Positions 12,917 through 24,700 of a DNA stretch of 64,000 nucleotides are shown here, piece by piece. Position 1 is the stretch's first letter; each line of letters starts with the position of its first letter. Source of the DNA: Triplophysa rosa (lineage: Eukaryota; Chordata; Actinopteri; Cypriniformes; Nemacheilidae); the NCBI RefSeq assembly GCF_024868665.1, contig NC_079908.1, positions 5,916,466 through 5,980,465 on the forward strand, given 5' to 3'. The position numbers and the translations under genes were made by a program. The notes beneath the pieces are model-generated. The model did no database searches, was not told where the DNA came from, and saw nothing but the letters and a program-made list of their open reading frames with translations.

Positions 12917-13157
12917 AAAAAGGATAGTTTACTTAAAAATGAACATTCTTCGGTCATTGCAAACCTGTATGGCTCTCTTTCTTCAGCACAACACAAAAGA
13001 AGATATTTTGAAGATTGTTGGTAACCAAACAACATTTAACCCCATTGACTTCCATTGTACGGACACCACAGAGACGTTTCTCAAAATATCTCCATGGAAA
13101 AAAACGAGTTTGGATAAATGATGACATGATTTTTATTTAGGTGAACTGTCCCTTTAA
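12917..13157. repeat. 'GATAGTT' MITE, near-complete copy
   Basis: Starts AAAAGGATAGTTTACTTAAA and ends GGTGAACTGTCCCTTTAA. The middle has the family blocks AAGAAGATATTTTGAAG and CCCCATTGACTTCCATTG. Confidence 0.85.
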
Positions 13158-13799
13158 GGCAGCATTCGGGACATTTCAGCCGCACACACAGCAGTCTTGA
13201 CGGTTCATTCAGCGAGTGTGTCTGAATCCTGTTTGGAGGCACGCAGCTGCGTCGCTGACAACTCCGTGGGATTAGGCAACAAAACGAACTCGTAATAAAT
13301 TGAATCAATCATGCTGACATTCTGTTTAAATGTAGTTGCCGCGTTTCCCTGACTGCACTGTGCCGACAGGGCTGGCTGCGTAGAAATACTGAGATGCTTG
13401 TTTTTTTTCTTAAACGCATGCCGTGATTCATTTATCTTACCCAACCACCGCGGTCCGGCATATCCGCGTGTTTTTCGAAGAATGAATAATACGCCGGTTT
13501 ATTTGGCTTAGCGGCTGTCGCAGAATTCAGGGAGCGTTGTTCATTTTCAGCCGGGGGACCGCGTGGCCCTCCGGGGACCAAAAAGCGCTCGGCGCTTCCC
13601 CATCCGACGACTTTGCGAAGTAAAGAATAAAGGAATGTTCTTCGGCCTTCTTTTTTGTGCTAGTTCACGTATTGCGTTGGAGGCGAGATTTTTAATGAAT
13701 TAGATCAAGGTGACATCCGCCGTCTGAACCTGGGGAAATGACACGGGACGCGAGTCTTCTCTTCCAGCGGTGGGGAAAATTCCAGAGCGCGAGAAGGCG

Positions 13800-13920
13800 T
13801 CGTATCGTCACTTAATGAATTACTTAATGTGTCCCTCCGATGTTTAATTGAATTAATTAGGGGCTTAATTGGGCTGAGTGATGATGCTTCCAGGCCTGAG
13901 GAGCCCTCGATGAGCGGAGG
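13800..13920. promoter_or_regulatory. Candidate enhancer: cluster of TAAT/ATTA cores
   Basis: Within about 70 nt there are ACTTAATGAATTACTTAATG, GTTTAATTGAATTAATTAGG and GGCTTAATTGGGC. Such dense homeodomain-type sites in a repeat-free block about 0.75 kb upstream of exon A suggest a conserved intronic enhancer. Conservation was not testable. Confidence 0.35.
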
Positions 13921-14184
13921 CTAGAGATCTGGTGTGTGTGAGACGGTGAGGAACACAGCGGGATCCTCATGGGACCAGCGCACACACTCACACTAACACG
14001 GACCCTCTGGGAAAAGATTCCGTCCTCTTCGTTCACGGGGTGGGCGGCAGCGGGGGCCAATGCTGATCTGCCCTCTAGAGAGCGCTTCTTTAACAGAACA
14101 CTGACATACAGCAACATACAGCTGTGAGGATGATTTCTAAATTTGAGTGATAGGGTGCATGTGGGAGAAAAACGACAACAATAG

Positions 14185-14397
14185 AGATGTTTTGCTTAAA
14201 AATGAAAATTCTGTCATCGTTCCTTCACCCTCTTGTCATTACAAACCTGTTTGACTTTCTTCTGCAAAACACAAAAGAAGATATTTTGAAGAATGTTGGT
14301 AACCAAACAACATTGGCCCCCATTGACTTCCATTGTTTGGACACGAAACCACTCAGACATTTTTCAAAATATCTTCTTTTGTGTTCCACATAAGAAA
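14185..14397. repeat. 'GATAGTTCACCC' MITE copy
   Basis: Contains AAAAATGAAAATTCTGTCAT, AAGAAGATATTTTGAAGAAT, CCCCATTGACTTCCATTG and CAAAATATCTTCTTTTGTGT. The ends are eroded. It lies about 270 nt upstream of exon A. Confidence 0.87.
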
Positions 14398-14668
14398 GCG
14401 TCACATTTAAGATGTTGATATCTAAAAGAATGAGATTCTTGCTGAGGTTCGTCTGCTGAACTATGAAAGAGAAGCTTCCTGCACTGAAATCCGATCACAA
14501 GTGGTCACAGGAGACGCATTTGAGACGCATGTTACTACCAGGTGTGAACAGCGATCCGTGTCGGGTGACCACTTGTGATGGGATCACCTGAGACAGGTGT
14601 TAATAGCAGGTGTAGACATCCACACTTAACTCTATGTGTGTGCGTGTGTGCGCGCGTTTGTGTTACAG

Positions 14669-14800
14669 GTCTGACAGCGGCAGCTATGGCAGAGGCTATG
14701 AAACTCCAGAAGATGAAGCTGTTGGCCATGAACAGCATTCACGGAGCCGGAAGTCAGAACGGTACAGAGTCCGAGAACGAAGAGCTGAACTCCAGCGCAG
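14669..14800 (+). CDS. dach2: dach2-like exon A: MAEAMKLQKMKLLAMNSIHG segment
   Basis: The acceptor AG is at 14667-14668 and the donor GTGAGA begins at 14801. The exon opens with the last two bases of a Gly codon and closes with the first base of a Gly codon, so it is symmetric (132 nt, phase 1-1). It encodes LTAAAMAEAMKLQKMKLL and then AMNSIHGAGSQNGTESENEE. This is the conserved Dachshund linker downstream of Dach box-N, a low-complexity Met/Lys and Ser/Asn/Glu region with no catalytic residues. The ATG 94 nt upstream in the same open frame lies in a (TG)n intron tract and is not a start. The acceptor is preceded by alternating TG/CG rather than a clean pyrimidine tract. Confidence 0.95.
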
Positions 14801-15289
14801 GTGAGAGTCACACACTCATGTACTGATGCGCACTCACATAAGACTACAGAACATACACACGCCCAACAGAGACACGCATGTTTTTTTACTTGTCTTACAA
14901 TTGAGCTTTTTTCGATGAAACAAGACGGAAAATTAACTATTAAGTCATTTTTTTTGTAATTTACTGTTTTCTACATAAAAATCATACTATATAATGTAAA
15001 GAACATTCTGTGAAAATATAATCGTGATTTTGTTAACATTGACTGAGTTAGGCCATGTCAAAGATTGAAATCATAGTGAAATAGTTAATAGTTTTTAGCA
15101 AACTTTGATGCTTGTTGTCTCATACTTAGATTTTGAAGCGGTAGACTGGAATTAAACATGTAGTATTAATTGTGGAGTATATAATATATGGTATTATATA
15201 GTGGGAGGTGAATTCAGGTAGTTTGGGACACTATTTGAAATTGATCTAAAAAAAATGTTAACCATGTGTAGACGTCATTTATCAGGTAT

Positions 15290-15530
15290 TAAAGGGATAG
15301 TTCACCTAAAAAATAAAAATTCTGTCACCATTTACTCACCCAAACTTGTACAAATTTCTTTGTTCTGCTACACTTGTTTACTGCTAAAAGATATTTGTAA
15401 GAATGTCCGTAACCAACCAGATCTCACCCCCCATTGACTCCCGTTGTATTTATTTCCCCTACTATGGCAGTAAATGGGGGATGAGATCTGTTTGGTTACT
15501 GACTGAGGGTGAGTAAACTATCCCTTTAAA
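15290..15530. repeat. 'AGGGATAGTTCACC' MITE, full-length copy
   Basis: The left end AAAGGGATAGTTCACCTAAA is mirrored by GGGTGAGTAAACTATCCCTTT at the right. A second internal palindrome around 15418-15502 (AACCAGATCTCACCCCCCAT against ATGGGGGATGAGATCTGTTT) makes the element able to fold into a long hairpin. Confidence 0.9.
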
Positions 15531-15675
15531 AAAGACATTTGTTTTGTATGCACGGCATTGGATGACACATCAACCCTTATTATTTTGTTTACAATATCTT
15601 CTTTTATAATATTTTTTATGATTTATTTTTATTTATTAATTATTTTAAAACTGTGTTAAAAGTTAAAGTTCAAAT

Positions 15676-15983
15676 GAGGGCTGCCAACCGATTAATCGCG
15701 ATCCAGAATAAAAGTTTGTTAACATTGTGCATATTCATTTTTGAAAACATACATACATGCATATATTTAAGAAAAATATATAAAATTCAAATGGATAAAC
15801 ATGTATATCTCATTTTAATGAAATGTTAATATAAATAGCTACATGTAAATATTTCCTAAATATGTATACATGTATTTGTTTAAAAATACAAAATTAATAT
15901 GCACAGTACACAGACATTTATTATTTAAACTCAAATTTTTATTTCGGGTGTGATTAATCGCGATTATTCGTTTGACAGCCCTA
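15676..15983. repeat. 'AGGGCTG..GATTAATCGCG' MITE
   Basis: Left AGGGCTGCCAACCGATTAAT and right GATTATTCGTTTGACAGCCCT are inverted. The interior is AT-rich with ACATGCATATATTTA. It is the same family as 33071-33326. Confidence 0.82.
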
Positions 15984-16582
15984 ATTGAAATCTTGTTTTT
16001 AATGCTTAAAGTTCAGTGAAAACACCTAGGAAACATTAGGTTGTCATGATACATGCATGAAAGGGTTAACTTCCCAATCTACCTGAATTTACTGTATTAA
16101 AAGAATATATAATACTTATAGACAGTCAGATAAATATAAAAATGATACTCGCTGCAGTTTTACACATTCAAGCCCTTACAGCAAAGCGAAACGCTCCTCT
16201 GATGTACGGGAGTAGACAGCAATTTACTTAGACCAGTTTTATGATTCACTAGCTTTGAATTACTAAGCAGCGCAGGCCATAGATATTGAAAATATCAAAA
16301 TAAAGAGCACTGAAACGCTCAACAGTCTAATCACCTCAGCACACACACGCGCGGACACGTGACCGGAGGTAATGGCTTCTCGCCCATGTAGCCCTCTCCG
16401 TTCTTCAGCGCTTTATTGAAGCTAATGACGTCTTTAATGTTCCCCACCTGACTGTGCATTTAGATTGTGATGTTACCATCACAGCACGCACACGCACACA
16501 GAGAGTAAATGTCATTCTTTATTATCACTGTGAACCACTGCGAACACAGACACAAATGCCATCCGCTGTTATTGCCAAGACC

Positions 16583-16586
<4 letters not shown>

Positions 16587-16660
<74 letters not shown>
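16587..16660. repeat. (AC)n microsatellite, about 37 units
   Basis: A long uninterrupted AC run. The Val-Cys and Thr-His repeat ORFs across it are artefacts. Confidence 0.97.
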
Positions 16661-16664
<4 letters not shown>

Positions 16665-17518
16665 CGTGTGTCTGAATATGTAGAGGAAAGAAATGCTAGT
16701 AGAAATTCACAGCTTGCGTTTTTACAAAGATTTAAAAAAATAAACAAATACATAAAACAATATAAAGAGATGAAATGCAGAATGTAATTAAATAAATGAT
16801 ACAGATAATTGAATGTGTATAATAGTTGCATAGTTTATAGCAACTTAATCCTTGCATATATCAGCTCATCCAATCAGAATTTAAGTTTTGCCTTATCCGT
16901 GATCAGCTCTCCTTCTGTCCATACAGTTTATTTCATTAAGACACACGACGAAACCAAACCATTTATAGGTCAGCTCTCTGAGACGCCGCACACGCATCAC
17001 CTCTGAATTCGCTCCATGCGTGCGACGGCGTGCACAGAGAGAGACGGAGGCTGTGCGCTGACAGATAGATGATGGAGATGATGGAGAGATGAGGCAGAGT
17101 CAGCGGCAGGGGTGGAGAGAACACGTTTGTCTCTCGCTCAATCACACATCCCCTGATGTAGTCTGGCTGCCGATAGAGCTAATGTTGATGATGAGAGAGA
17201 AAGGCAGCGATAGAGCTGCATCAATGGAAACTGAGAATCACACAGAGTCCAATTTCACTCCTGTTTGCGGATGTCGGCGTGCTGAGTGAACAACATCATC
17301 GCACAGAGTAACAGAGTAAGCGCTGGCCCAGAGTGCAAAGCTGAAATGATAACCGGTTGTTTGCGTGGTGTCAGATCTGATAAGTTTGAGACTTTAGGTT
17401 TACGTTTACACTGCAGCTTAATCCGGTGTCACATCACTTTTGGGCATTTAATCCTGTTCTTTACACATTTACTGGAATGACATCACATTCTACTAACAAA
17501 ATTGTGTCCGCATTTGCA

Positions 17519-18043
17519 TTAAAGCTGCAATCTGTAACTTTTTTGGTTTAAAAGAAACAAAAATTTGTTATTGAGCAAGCACATAAAAATCAATGTCAGA
17601 AAAGATCTCCGTACAATAGCTTGGTTTGCAACAGTGTAAGCTCATAATAAGTCATATTTAATATAGACCGTTTTAGTGGCAACAACATAAACAAACGTTA
17701 TGTGGCCCAAACTTAACTTCAGGTAGACCTCCGCAAAGAATCAATAACTGTTAAGTATTTCTAAAATAATTGAATGCAATTAATATACAATTAAATATCA
17801 ATATACATGTATAATAATATTAATTAAAAATATAAAATAAATTGTTATATTATAATCAAACACAGACCGAAAGTTAACTTTGGGCTAAACGCGTGCGTCC
17901 GATTAAACCAGCTATAATAAGTTAAGCTGACAGGTATGATTTTGCAAGAACTGTTAGTTTAATATCATTTAATTTAACCTGCAGTTTTTAGTTTCAAACA
18001 GAGATGGCGATATTGAGTCAAAGATTGCAGACTGCAGCTTTAA
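17519..18043. mobile_element. Non-autonomous element with TTAAAGCTGCA ends, carrying a nested MITE
   Basis: The left end TTAAAGCTGCAATCTGTAAC is mirrored by the right end GATTGCAGACTGCAGCTTTAA. The characteristic right-end block GAGATGGCGAT recurs at 60333 and, as GAGGTGGCGAT, near 23943. A different MITE occupies 17662-17915 inside it, which gives the order of insertion. Confidence 0.78.
17662..17915. repeat. 'TATAGACCGTTT' MITE (nested)
   Basis: Starts TATAGACCGTTTTAGTGGCA and ends GATTAAACCAGCTATA. It contains ACATAAACAAACGTTATGTG, CAATTAATATACAATTAA and CCGAAAGTTAACTT. Three further copies are at 42455, 52443 and 61569. Confidence 0.82.
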
Positions 18044-18955
18044 ATCTACAAAGTTCTACAGAAAACAGAACAGCTACAGTAGTTGTTAATGATGGAAATA
18101 CAGAAAATCACATTTTAAACTTAAAGTTAGTGTCGGATATTCATTCTGTATCACGATATGGCATGTTTTGGGTGTGCTGTATAATCACGATATACCGTAA
18201 TAACATGCTTTGTTTTACATTTATTGTTGTTCATTGATGTTTAAGTTACTCTTTAAAATGGTGTTAAACTGACATTTAAAAAATGTAATATTAAATAAAG
18301 TACCTTGACCATTGAAGAAACTAAATTAACATTTAAATTATTTTCAGAAAGAATGGTTTATATGCACTAAAATGATTATTTAGAGACAGTTGAGCACATT
18401 TTACATTTACTACTGTGCAAGCTACTCTGATTTAAGATCAATGTCAAAAATGATCCAAACATAGAATAATTCACTGTATTGCCCACAATAACAATATTGT
18501 GCAAATTAATTATCACGCTAAACCATATTATTGAATACCGGCACAAGTCTAGTTGGCCTGACGGTTTGTGGGACCATAAGCAGATGTTTAAAATTGTTTT
18601 TGTAATTTCGTTTATTAATTACAAATACATAATAGCTCAAATTCACGAAGATTTCGAAATCTGAGTTCGGTTGTGTGTGCCTGCTTAACATTTATTACAA
18701 AGTCTTTTTTAATTGCATCCAGCGTGCCGAAGCTGTGGGGTACAAGGAAACTTTAAGGACCCAGAGAGCCGTTTGGGTATTAAACCAGACTTTCAGAAAC
18801 TCCAAAGCAAGTCAAACCCCTCGGATGCATTTGATTGGTTGCTTGTATAAGGTTGAGAGGTAGTGGGTGTCTTGGAATCTGATCAAACTTCCTTGCATCC
18901 CTGAAGTTATACAAACACTCTCTGAAGCAGCCGGCTGGCTGTTTTAACCTTTGTC

Positions 18956-18962
<7 letters not shown>

Positions 18963-18997
<35 letters not shown>
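18963..18997. repeat. (CT)n microsatellite
   Basis: About 17 uninterrupted CT units. The region 18950-20220 is generally pyrimidine/purine-biased with further short (CT)n and (GA)n runs. Confidence 0.93.
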
Positions 18998-18999
<2 letters not shown>

Positions 19000-19941
19000 C
19001 AAGACGCCGCTCGCTCGAGGACAACTACAAAGTCCCGATGACTGTTTTCTTCTCTTTCTTACTTTTCCTTGCTTTTTTCCTGTCCCCCCTGAACCCTCTT
19101 TTTTGTTTCTATACATTCCCACAAGATGTGTTTTTGGTCCCCGCCCCTCTCGCTCTTGGTGGCAAGCTCTTTCCTTGTTTCTTTTAAGGAGAACTTCAAA
19201 GGGAAACGGCTAATCTGTGCTTTTCCTCTGCCGTGTGGATCGTGCCACAAAAAAGCCGGAGCTATCTGCAGCAGGCAGTCAGTAGAGATGGGCTTGATTT
19301 CAATCTCTCTCTCTCTCTCAGCGCTCATAACCCCGCCCTCGCCACGAAAGCACGACCGAATAAAAAACACAACAACGCCCACCAGTGATGTTTTTGACAG
19401 GGGCTAAAGTGACTTGACTGGTCTCAAACATGCCTCCCGCACAATCCAATCCAATGATTTGGCATGAAACAAGTCACTCCGGCGAGTTTATGAAGTAGCA
19501 CAAAGTGTACCGGAGTTCTTTCATTGATTTGTGGCAGAAAGCCATGTTTCCGTTAATACGACTCTAGACGGTACAGTGGGTAAATGGGGCTTCCCGTGAT
19601 ATTGTGTCTTTAAATATAAATACGCTTCCCCAAACCCCTGTAAACAAGAAAAAAACCAGACTGAGAGGGAAAAAGAGGATTAGAAAAAAGGCAAAAAGAG
19701 TAACATGTGTTTCATGTCGGAACGGCGGTGGAAGAATAGGCGAGCGAAAGAGGCGACTCATTGGTCTAATGGAGAACTGTCAGTGTGAATCACTGTCACA
19801 AATGACATCAGAGAAGAACTGATATATTTTTTTGCGGAACGACTGACAAGTTAAAAGAGAAATCCCATGCATTATTTAAACGGGCTCGGGAATCTGTCAG
19901 CCATGTGATTTGCCGTGTTAGCAAAAACCAGGTGTGTGTTC

Positions 19942-19964
19942 AGAGAGAGAGAGAGAGAGAGAGA
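19942..19964. repeat. (AG)n microsatellite
   Basis: About 11 uninterrupted AG units. Confidence 0.9.
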
Positions 19965-21559
19965 TTGCGGGGCTCAGATTTGTGTATGTTGCAAATCCCT
20001 AACTACCAAAGCGGTCAGCACTTTTATTTCTTCTTTTCTTTGTCTCTCACATATCCGTTCATTTTGCCATCACACTTTCAAGAGCTTTTCTCTCATCAGA
20101 GAGCAACTGTCAGTCTTATTAAATCATACCGGACTGTTCTTGTGTCGCTACCCACAATCTCACTCGCCCCCACTCCCTCTCTCTCTCTCTCGCGCTCGTT
20201 CTCTTTCACGCTGCTCTAATATAATTGACTAAATTTACGAGCTACAAGCAAATGACCGATATTGATAATCGTCCAGAATTAGGTCTGTTTGAACGTGTCC
20301 GTTACAGCAAAGAGAAACAATTACCTAGGATTTGTTTTACTGCTTTATATCTGCAGTTTTTCATGTCCTTTGGTTCTCTAATGTGTGAGTCCCAAGATGA
20401 TAAAAATGAGATTTTACTTCATAATGCAGTAAGGAAATTGATTTTGTCTAGACAAAGTTATTGAGACCAATAAGCATGTTTCAAAACATACAATAAAAAC
20501 TAAACTGTACAGTCTCCTCTCCTCCTCCAATTGTATAATTACAGTAAAGTAAATGTTCAGTCCTATTTGTTTAAATGTCATAAAAATATCACATCGAGCT
20601 GCATTTATATCAAAGAACCATTACAAACACATTTTCAGCAGCATTGCATTTTACAAACAAAAGCTTGGTTTTACATAAAACAATAGATTTCTGTTTAAAA
20701 TGATGTCTTAAAATACAGTATGGGTGGTTGTCAGTCAAATGTTGGTGAAGCACACCTGTGGTTACTCTGCTAGGACACCCGTGGGAACTAAAGAAGAATT
20801 TAAGTCATTTAACTGTCATATCAGTTGGTTTAGTCATTGTAAAAATAGTTGTGACTGAGCGAAGATTGACATAATTTCCTAATTCGTGATGCCAGTTGAT
20901 TTATAATTTTCTGTTGCAATATACAGATTTTCCAGTGTATTATTTATATTTTCCCGTTTTCGAGTCACCTTATTCTGGATATAAGTAAAAAAAATGTTTT
21001 ATGAAAAAGTGGAATACAAAAAATGCAAACATTGGACTGAAACACAAGCCAGACATTTCTAGACACTTTTCATGAGATTCACCCTAAAACGGACTGCCTG
21101 TCCCTACCCATAATCCCACTGTAACCAGAGACACTCCCGTCTCCTCGAAGCTCCCATAAACGCCATCATTTGATCTCAGCTAGCCCTTTGTTTTATGTAA
21201 AATATTGACCGTGTCGAGCGAGAGAGAATTGGTGTTGATCTTGTGGCCGAGGTGGAAGGGTATCAGTTTTCCGTCTCAGTTCTCTCAGACTTCAGCTCAC
21301 CTTTTGAACTCGTGTCCAGGATCAGACATTTGTTAGGAAAAGAGATCGTTCACAAAGCAATAACTGCACTAGAATCAGCTCTGACTGTATATGTGATCTC
21401 ACATTCACACTAGTAGAAGTAGAACTTGTGAATGTGTATTGTACACGGTTCCACAATAGCTTGCTTGTTTGCTTTTTTCTCTGCCACTTAGTTCGTCTCT
21501 TCCTAAAATCCTGTTGATCTTCAAGCAAGTTTATTTCTGTATATTCCGCGGGTTATTTT

Positions 21560-21870
21560 TGATCTTTGGCCTTGCATGACGCCTCAATTCATCAATCAAA
21601 ATGTTAACATTTCAAATCAATAATCTTCTATCATCTTGCGCAGGACATCCATAACATCTTAACATGCAGAAGTCAGAGATTTACATCGCCCCATTTGGCC
21701 GGAATTTTAAAATGACGAGCAGGACGTCAATACTGTTTAACATTCAGATCTTTATAAGGCAGTTAGTTCCTAGCGTGTACCGAACATCTTTACACAAAGT
21801 TGTTAATGTAGTATACAGCTGGATGAATGAAGAGACCATTTCAAAATTATTTTCAGTTTTCTGAATTTAT
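21560..21870. promoter_or_regulatory. Candidate conserved non-coding block
   Basis: Repeat-free stretch including CTCAATTCATCAATCAAAAT, TTTCAAATCAATAATCTTC and CCATTTGGCCGGAATTTTAAA. It is moderately AT-rich without simple repeats. A short open frame crosses it but has no splice signals in phase with dach2. Inference only. Confidence 0.25.
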
Positions 21871-23002
21871 TATTTATATGTACAGTATTTGCTTAGTTAA
21901 AATGATCAACTACTAACAATATTTCTCCCAAATTCAAATAAAAATATTGTTAGTATGTGCATTTATTTGCAGAAAATGAAAACTGGAGAAACAGGTGAAA
22001 ACAACAGAAAAGTTGCTATGTATTTTTTCAGATCTCAATTACCGCAAAGAAAACAAGTTCATATTCACTTTCCAGCAATACAACAGTCATATTTCTACAT
22101 GTATTTAAGAAAAGTTCAAATATTCTTTTTTATGTGTCTTGTCATGCTGTCAGTCTTTCACATTGCTGTTGGACGACTTTACGTCACTCCTGAGGTTTGA
22201 TTTTGTTGAAATTCAGCAGACACCGGACTGAAATGACCACAATACATCTAGAAATGCTGATGAAATAAAAATTTGGAATGCTCTCTTCATTTTTTCGGCG
22301 GCTGTATATAAAGTAATGGTTGCAAATCTTTTTTCAATTGCTTGAGAAAGTTTTGGTAGTTCAGAGGTTGGAGATCATCTACTTTTATCATATTGGTATA
22401 TTTACTCTTTTAGTCTCTCCTGCTGACTTTTCAGAAAACCTCGCCCAGTCTTCATCCCCTGACTGAAATATTCATCCAGTTATATCCAAAATGAATGTCC
22501 CATAAATCATCACCCCATCGGGGCACGAGCTACTTGAAGACCATTTCTGAAGAGAAGGGCTCTTAATCACTTACACGTTACACTTAAACACAAACAAGAC
22601 AGTTACGCAGGAGTCCTCTCTCTATCTTACACGCGTGTTGTAAATTGTAATGGCACACACAGAACAGCCGAACGCTATAGGTTTATACACAAACCTGTGG
22701 AGCAGAGCTGCATGGATTAGCCGGCCTGTCTGTCAGGATGCAGTCTGTCAGATAAACAGATGGCTCATGCAGCAGAGGAACACATGAAGGACCCGCATTA
22801 TCCTCACTCACCGGCCCGTGCCTCATCTTCCTCGCACCGCTCCTGACCGACTCGCCTTTACCTCCATCTCCAGATGACCGTGCAGTCATCCTGAATGAAT
22901 GTCTCGTAGAGACTCATGAGAGATATGTTATATACATTCATTTAGGCACATCCTGGACCTAAATTGCTTTTATTGAGGTGACTCGGTGGACAAAAGGACA
23001 AA

Positions 23003-23551
23003 CTAGGGCTGCGCAATATATCGAGATTATTGAAACATCGCAATATGGATATGGCAAGGGTTGCCATTAATTGACTGATTTAAGTACTACAAAAAGTTAT
23101 TTATAGTCAAAGTTTTAGGTTGATGCAGAGAGCCCGATGTGTGTTACTGTAGATGATCAACAATCGGAAGGAACGTGACACATGTATGTTGGTATTATGG
23201 TGTCATTTATTTATCTACAGTATTCATTTATCTTTTTTTCACCACTGTCTAGTTGTATGTAAACTGCTTTGCAACAATGCAAAACTGTGAAAAGGGTTAT
23301 ATAAATAAAATTGACTTGAACACAATTTTTAGTTTTTAAATATTTTGATTCAAAATATTATTCATATATTATTGATTCAGAACTTGTTTTGCAAGGGCTA
23401 TAAAAACACAAAAAGTAAAGCAAAAATCATCTGAGGTTATCCAGTTCGTGTTTGAAAGGGTTAAAAAAATGTGCATATCACATGTTTTATTTTTTTATTA
23501 TTTAGCAAGTTATCGCATATTGCATTTTTATTTAAAACCGTGCACCCCTAG
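23003..23551. mobile_element. hAT-like non-autonomous element (CTAGGGCTGCGCAATAT ends)
   Basis: The left end CTAGGGCTGCGCAATATATC is mirrored by a right part with TCGCATATTGCA and CGTGCACCCCTAG. This end type is common for hAT-derived elements in fish. The interior is non-coding and diverged. Confidence 0.6.
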
Positions 23552-23942
23552 GACAAACGTAAAAGAGCAGTTCACCCCAAAAAATAACAAGCAGAAAAAT
23601 GTTTCATAGTGACCGGATGCTGTCAAACCTCAATGTTGTCATGATACACCCTACAATCACAATAAGAGTAGTTCATTACTACTTGTTGTCTAGACTACAA
23701 GTTATGCAAAATACAAAAAATATTTCATTTGGACTTTAAAGCTTTTTTTTTAATTGATATTGTTTATTGAGAAGTAACATAAAAAAATCTGTCAAAACGG
23801 TCTCTTTCAAAATAGTTAGCTTAAAATAATGATTTTCATTTCAACTGCCATGTATGGTTTTCCGACAAAAATCAGTTTGACATCATCATGAGTTTAAATA
23901 AAACAAGTATGTAAAGCAACCTACAATTTTATGTTTCATACA

Positions 23943-23985
23943 GAGGTGGCGATAGAGATGTAAAAGTTACAGATTGGAGCTTTAG
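23943..23985. repeat. Right-end fragment of the TTAAAGCTGCA element
   Basis: GAGGTGGCGATAGAGATGTA followed by a variant of GTTACAGATTGGAGCTTTA matches the right end of 17519-18043. Confidence 0.6.
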
Positions 23986-24269
23986 GATACAGTACTCTTT
24001 CTCTATCCAGATGACTATTAAAAAGCGAATCTTCCTTTTTTATCAAATTTTACTTTAAACACATTTTCAATTACCTAGTTTTCCAAAAAACAGATACCCC
24101 GCTACTATCCCCATCCAAGATTCTGCTGTCTGGCCGAAGTGCTCCAGTCATCAATTCTCTCAAGTAATTCTCACACCAGAAGTGTGTGAACAGGTTGAGA
24201 GTGGCTGAGGAGTATGTAACAAAGTCCTTGTGAGTATGTGTCCAAAGCTCCTGTATTTAGTCTCAAACC

Positions 24270-24700
24270 CCCGGTTCAGCTAATGGGAATCCATCCCGCG
24301 TAATGACCCGCAGTTCCTGTCGGTAATGAGATGTGGGAATTGCCCGTCCGTTTGGCCAGATGATGCCGTATTAACGGACTGGGCCAAGCAGGACGGACGG
24401 GGGGCTGCCCGGAGCCCCAATGCCCCGCCTCATTTTTCATCCGCCCGACACAGGAGCTGGCGCGAAGGTCCAAAGGGGGATTGATTTCAAATGAGCCTCA
24501 AAATGACGTCTAATGAAAGTCCATAAAGACGCGGGACTCGCCACTCCAAAACAGGCAAACGAGCCGCGGCCTGTCTAGAATAAACACTTGACAAGCTCTT
24601 GCTTCCCGTCGAGGCCGGCCACTCGGCCCCCATCTACCAAATTGTCCAACAAATGCATTACAGGTCTAGCCGGACACGATTGTATTGTGATTTTTTTTTC
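24270..24700. promoter_or_regulatory. Candidate conserved non-coding element
   Basis: A 430-nt, unusually GC-rich and repeat-free block in an otherwise AT-rich intron. It has GCGTAATGACCCGC, GGTAATGAGATGTGGGAATT, CCGTATTAACGG and CAAAATGACGTCTAATGAA (CRE-like TGACGTCT). A short open frame exists on the - strand but resembles no domain. Probably regulatory, based on texture. Confidence 0.35.

Larger units (their letters stand above)
1..14668 (+). other. Upstream intron of the dach2-like gene (3' part)
   Basis: No exon with Dach box-N or any other known domain was found on either strand. The stretch holds MITE and transposon relics (1-340, 3958-4165, 5312-5946, 9394-9650, 11252-11472, 11685-11874, 12917-13157, 14185-14397), simple repeats, an AT-rich block near 2930-3095, and repeat-poor blocks listed separately as candidate regulatory DNA. 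Assignment to an intron is inferred from exon A being internal. Confidence 0.6.

Noticed and set aside
14575..14668. ATG upstream of and in frame with exon A as a dach2 start
   Set aside because: It lies in a (TG)n intron tract before a clear AG acceptor, and other family members have a long N-terminus before this exon.
1..14668. Search for Dach box-N (Ski/Sno-like) exons
   Set aside because: No matching peptide on the + strand; open frames here are short and low in complexity.
16454..16831. ORFs of repeated Thr-His, Val-Cys and Ala-Cys on both strands
   Set aside because: They are translations of the (AC)n microsatellite.
19564..19822. Lys/Arg-rich ORF at 19604 and its antisense
   Set aside because: Purine-rich sequence gives Lys/Arg/Glu codons by composition; no motif or splice support.
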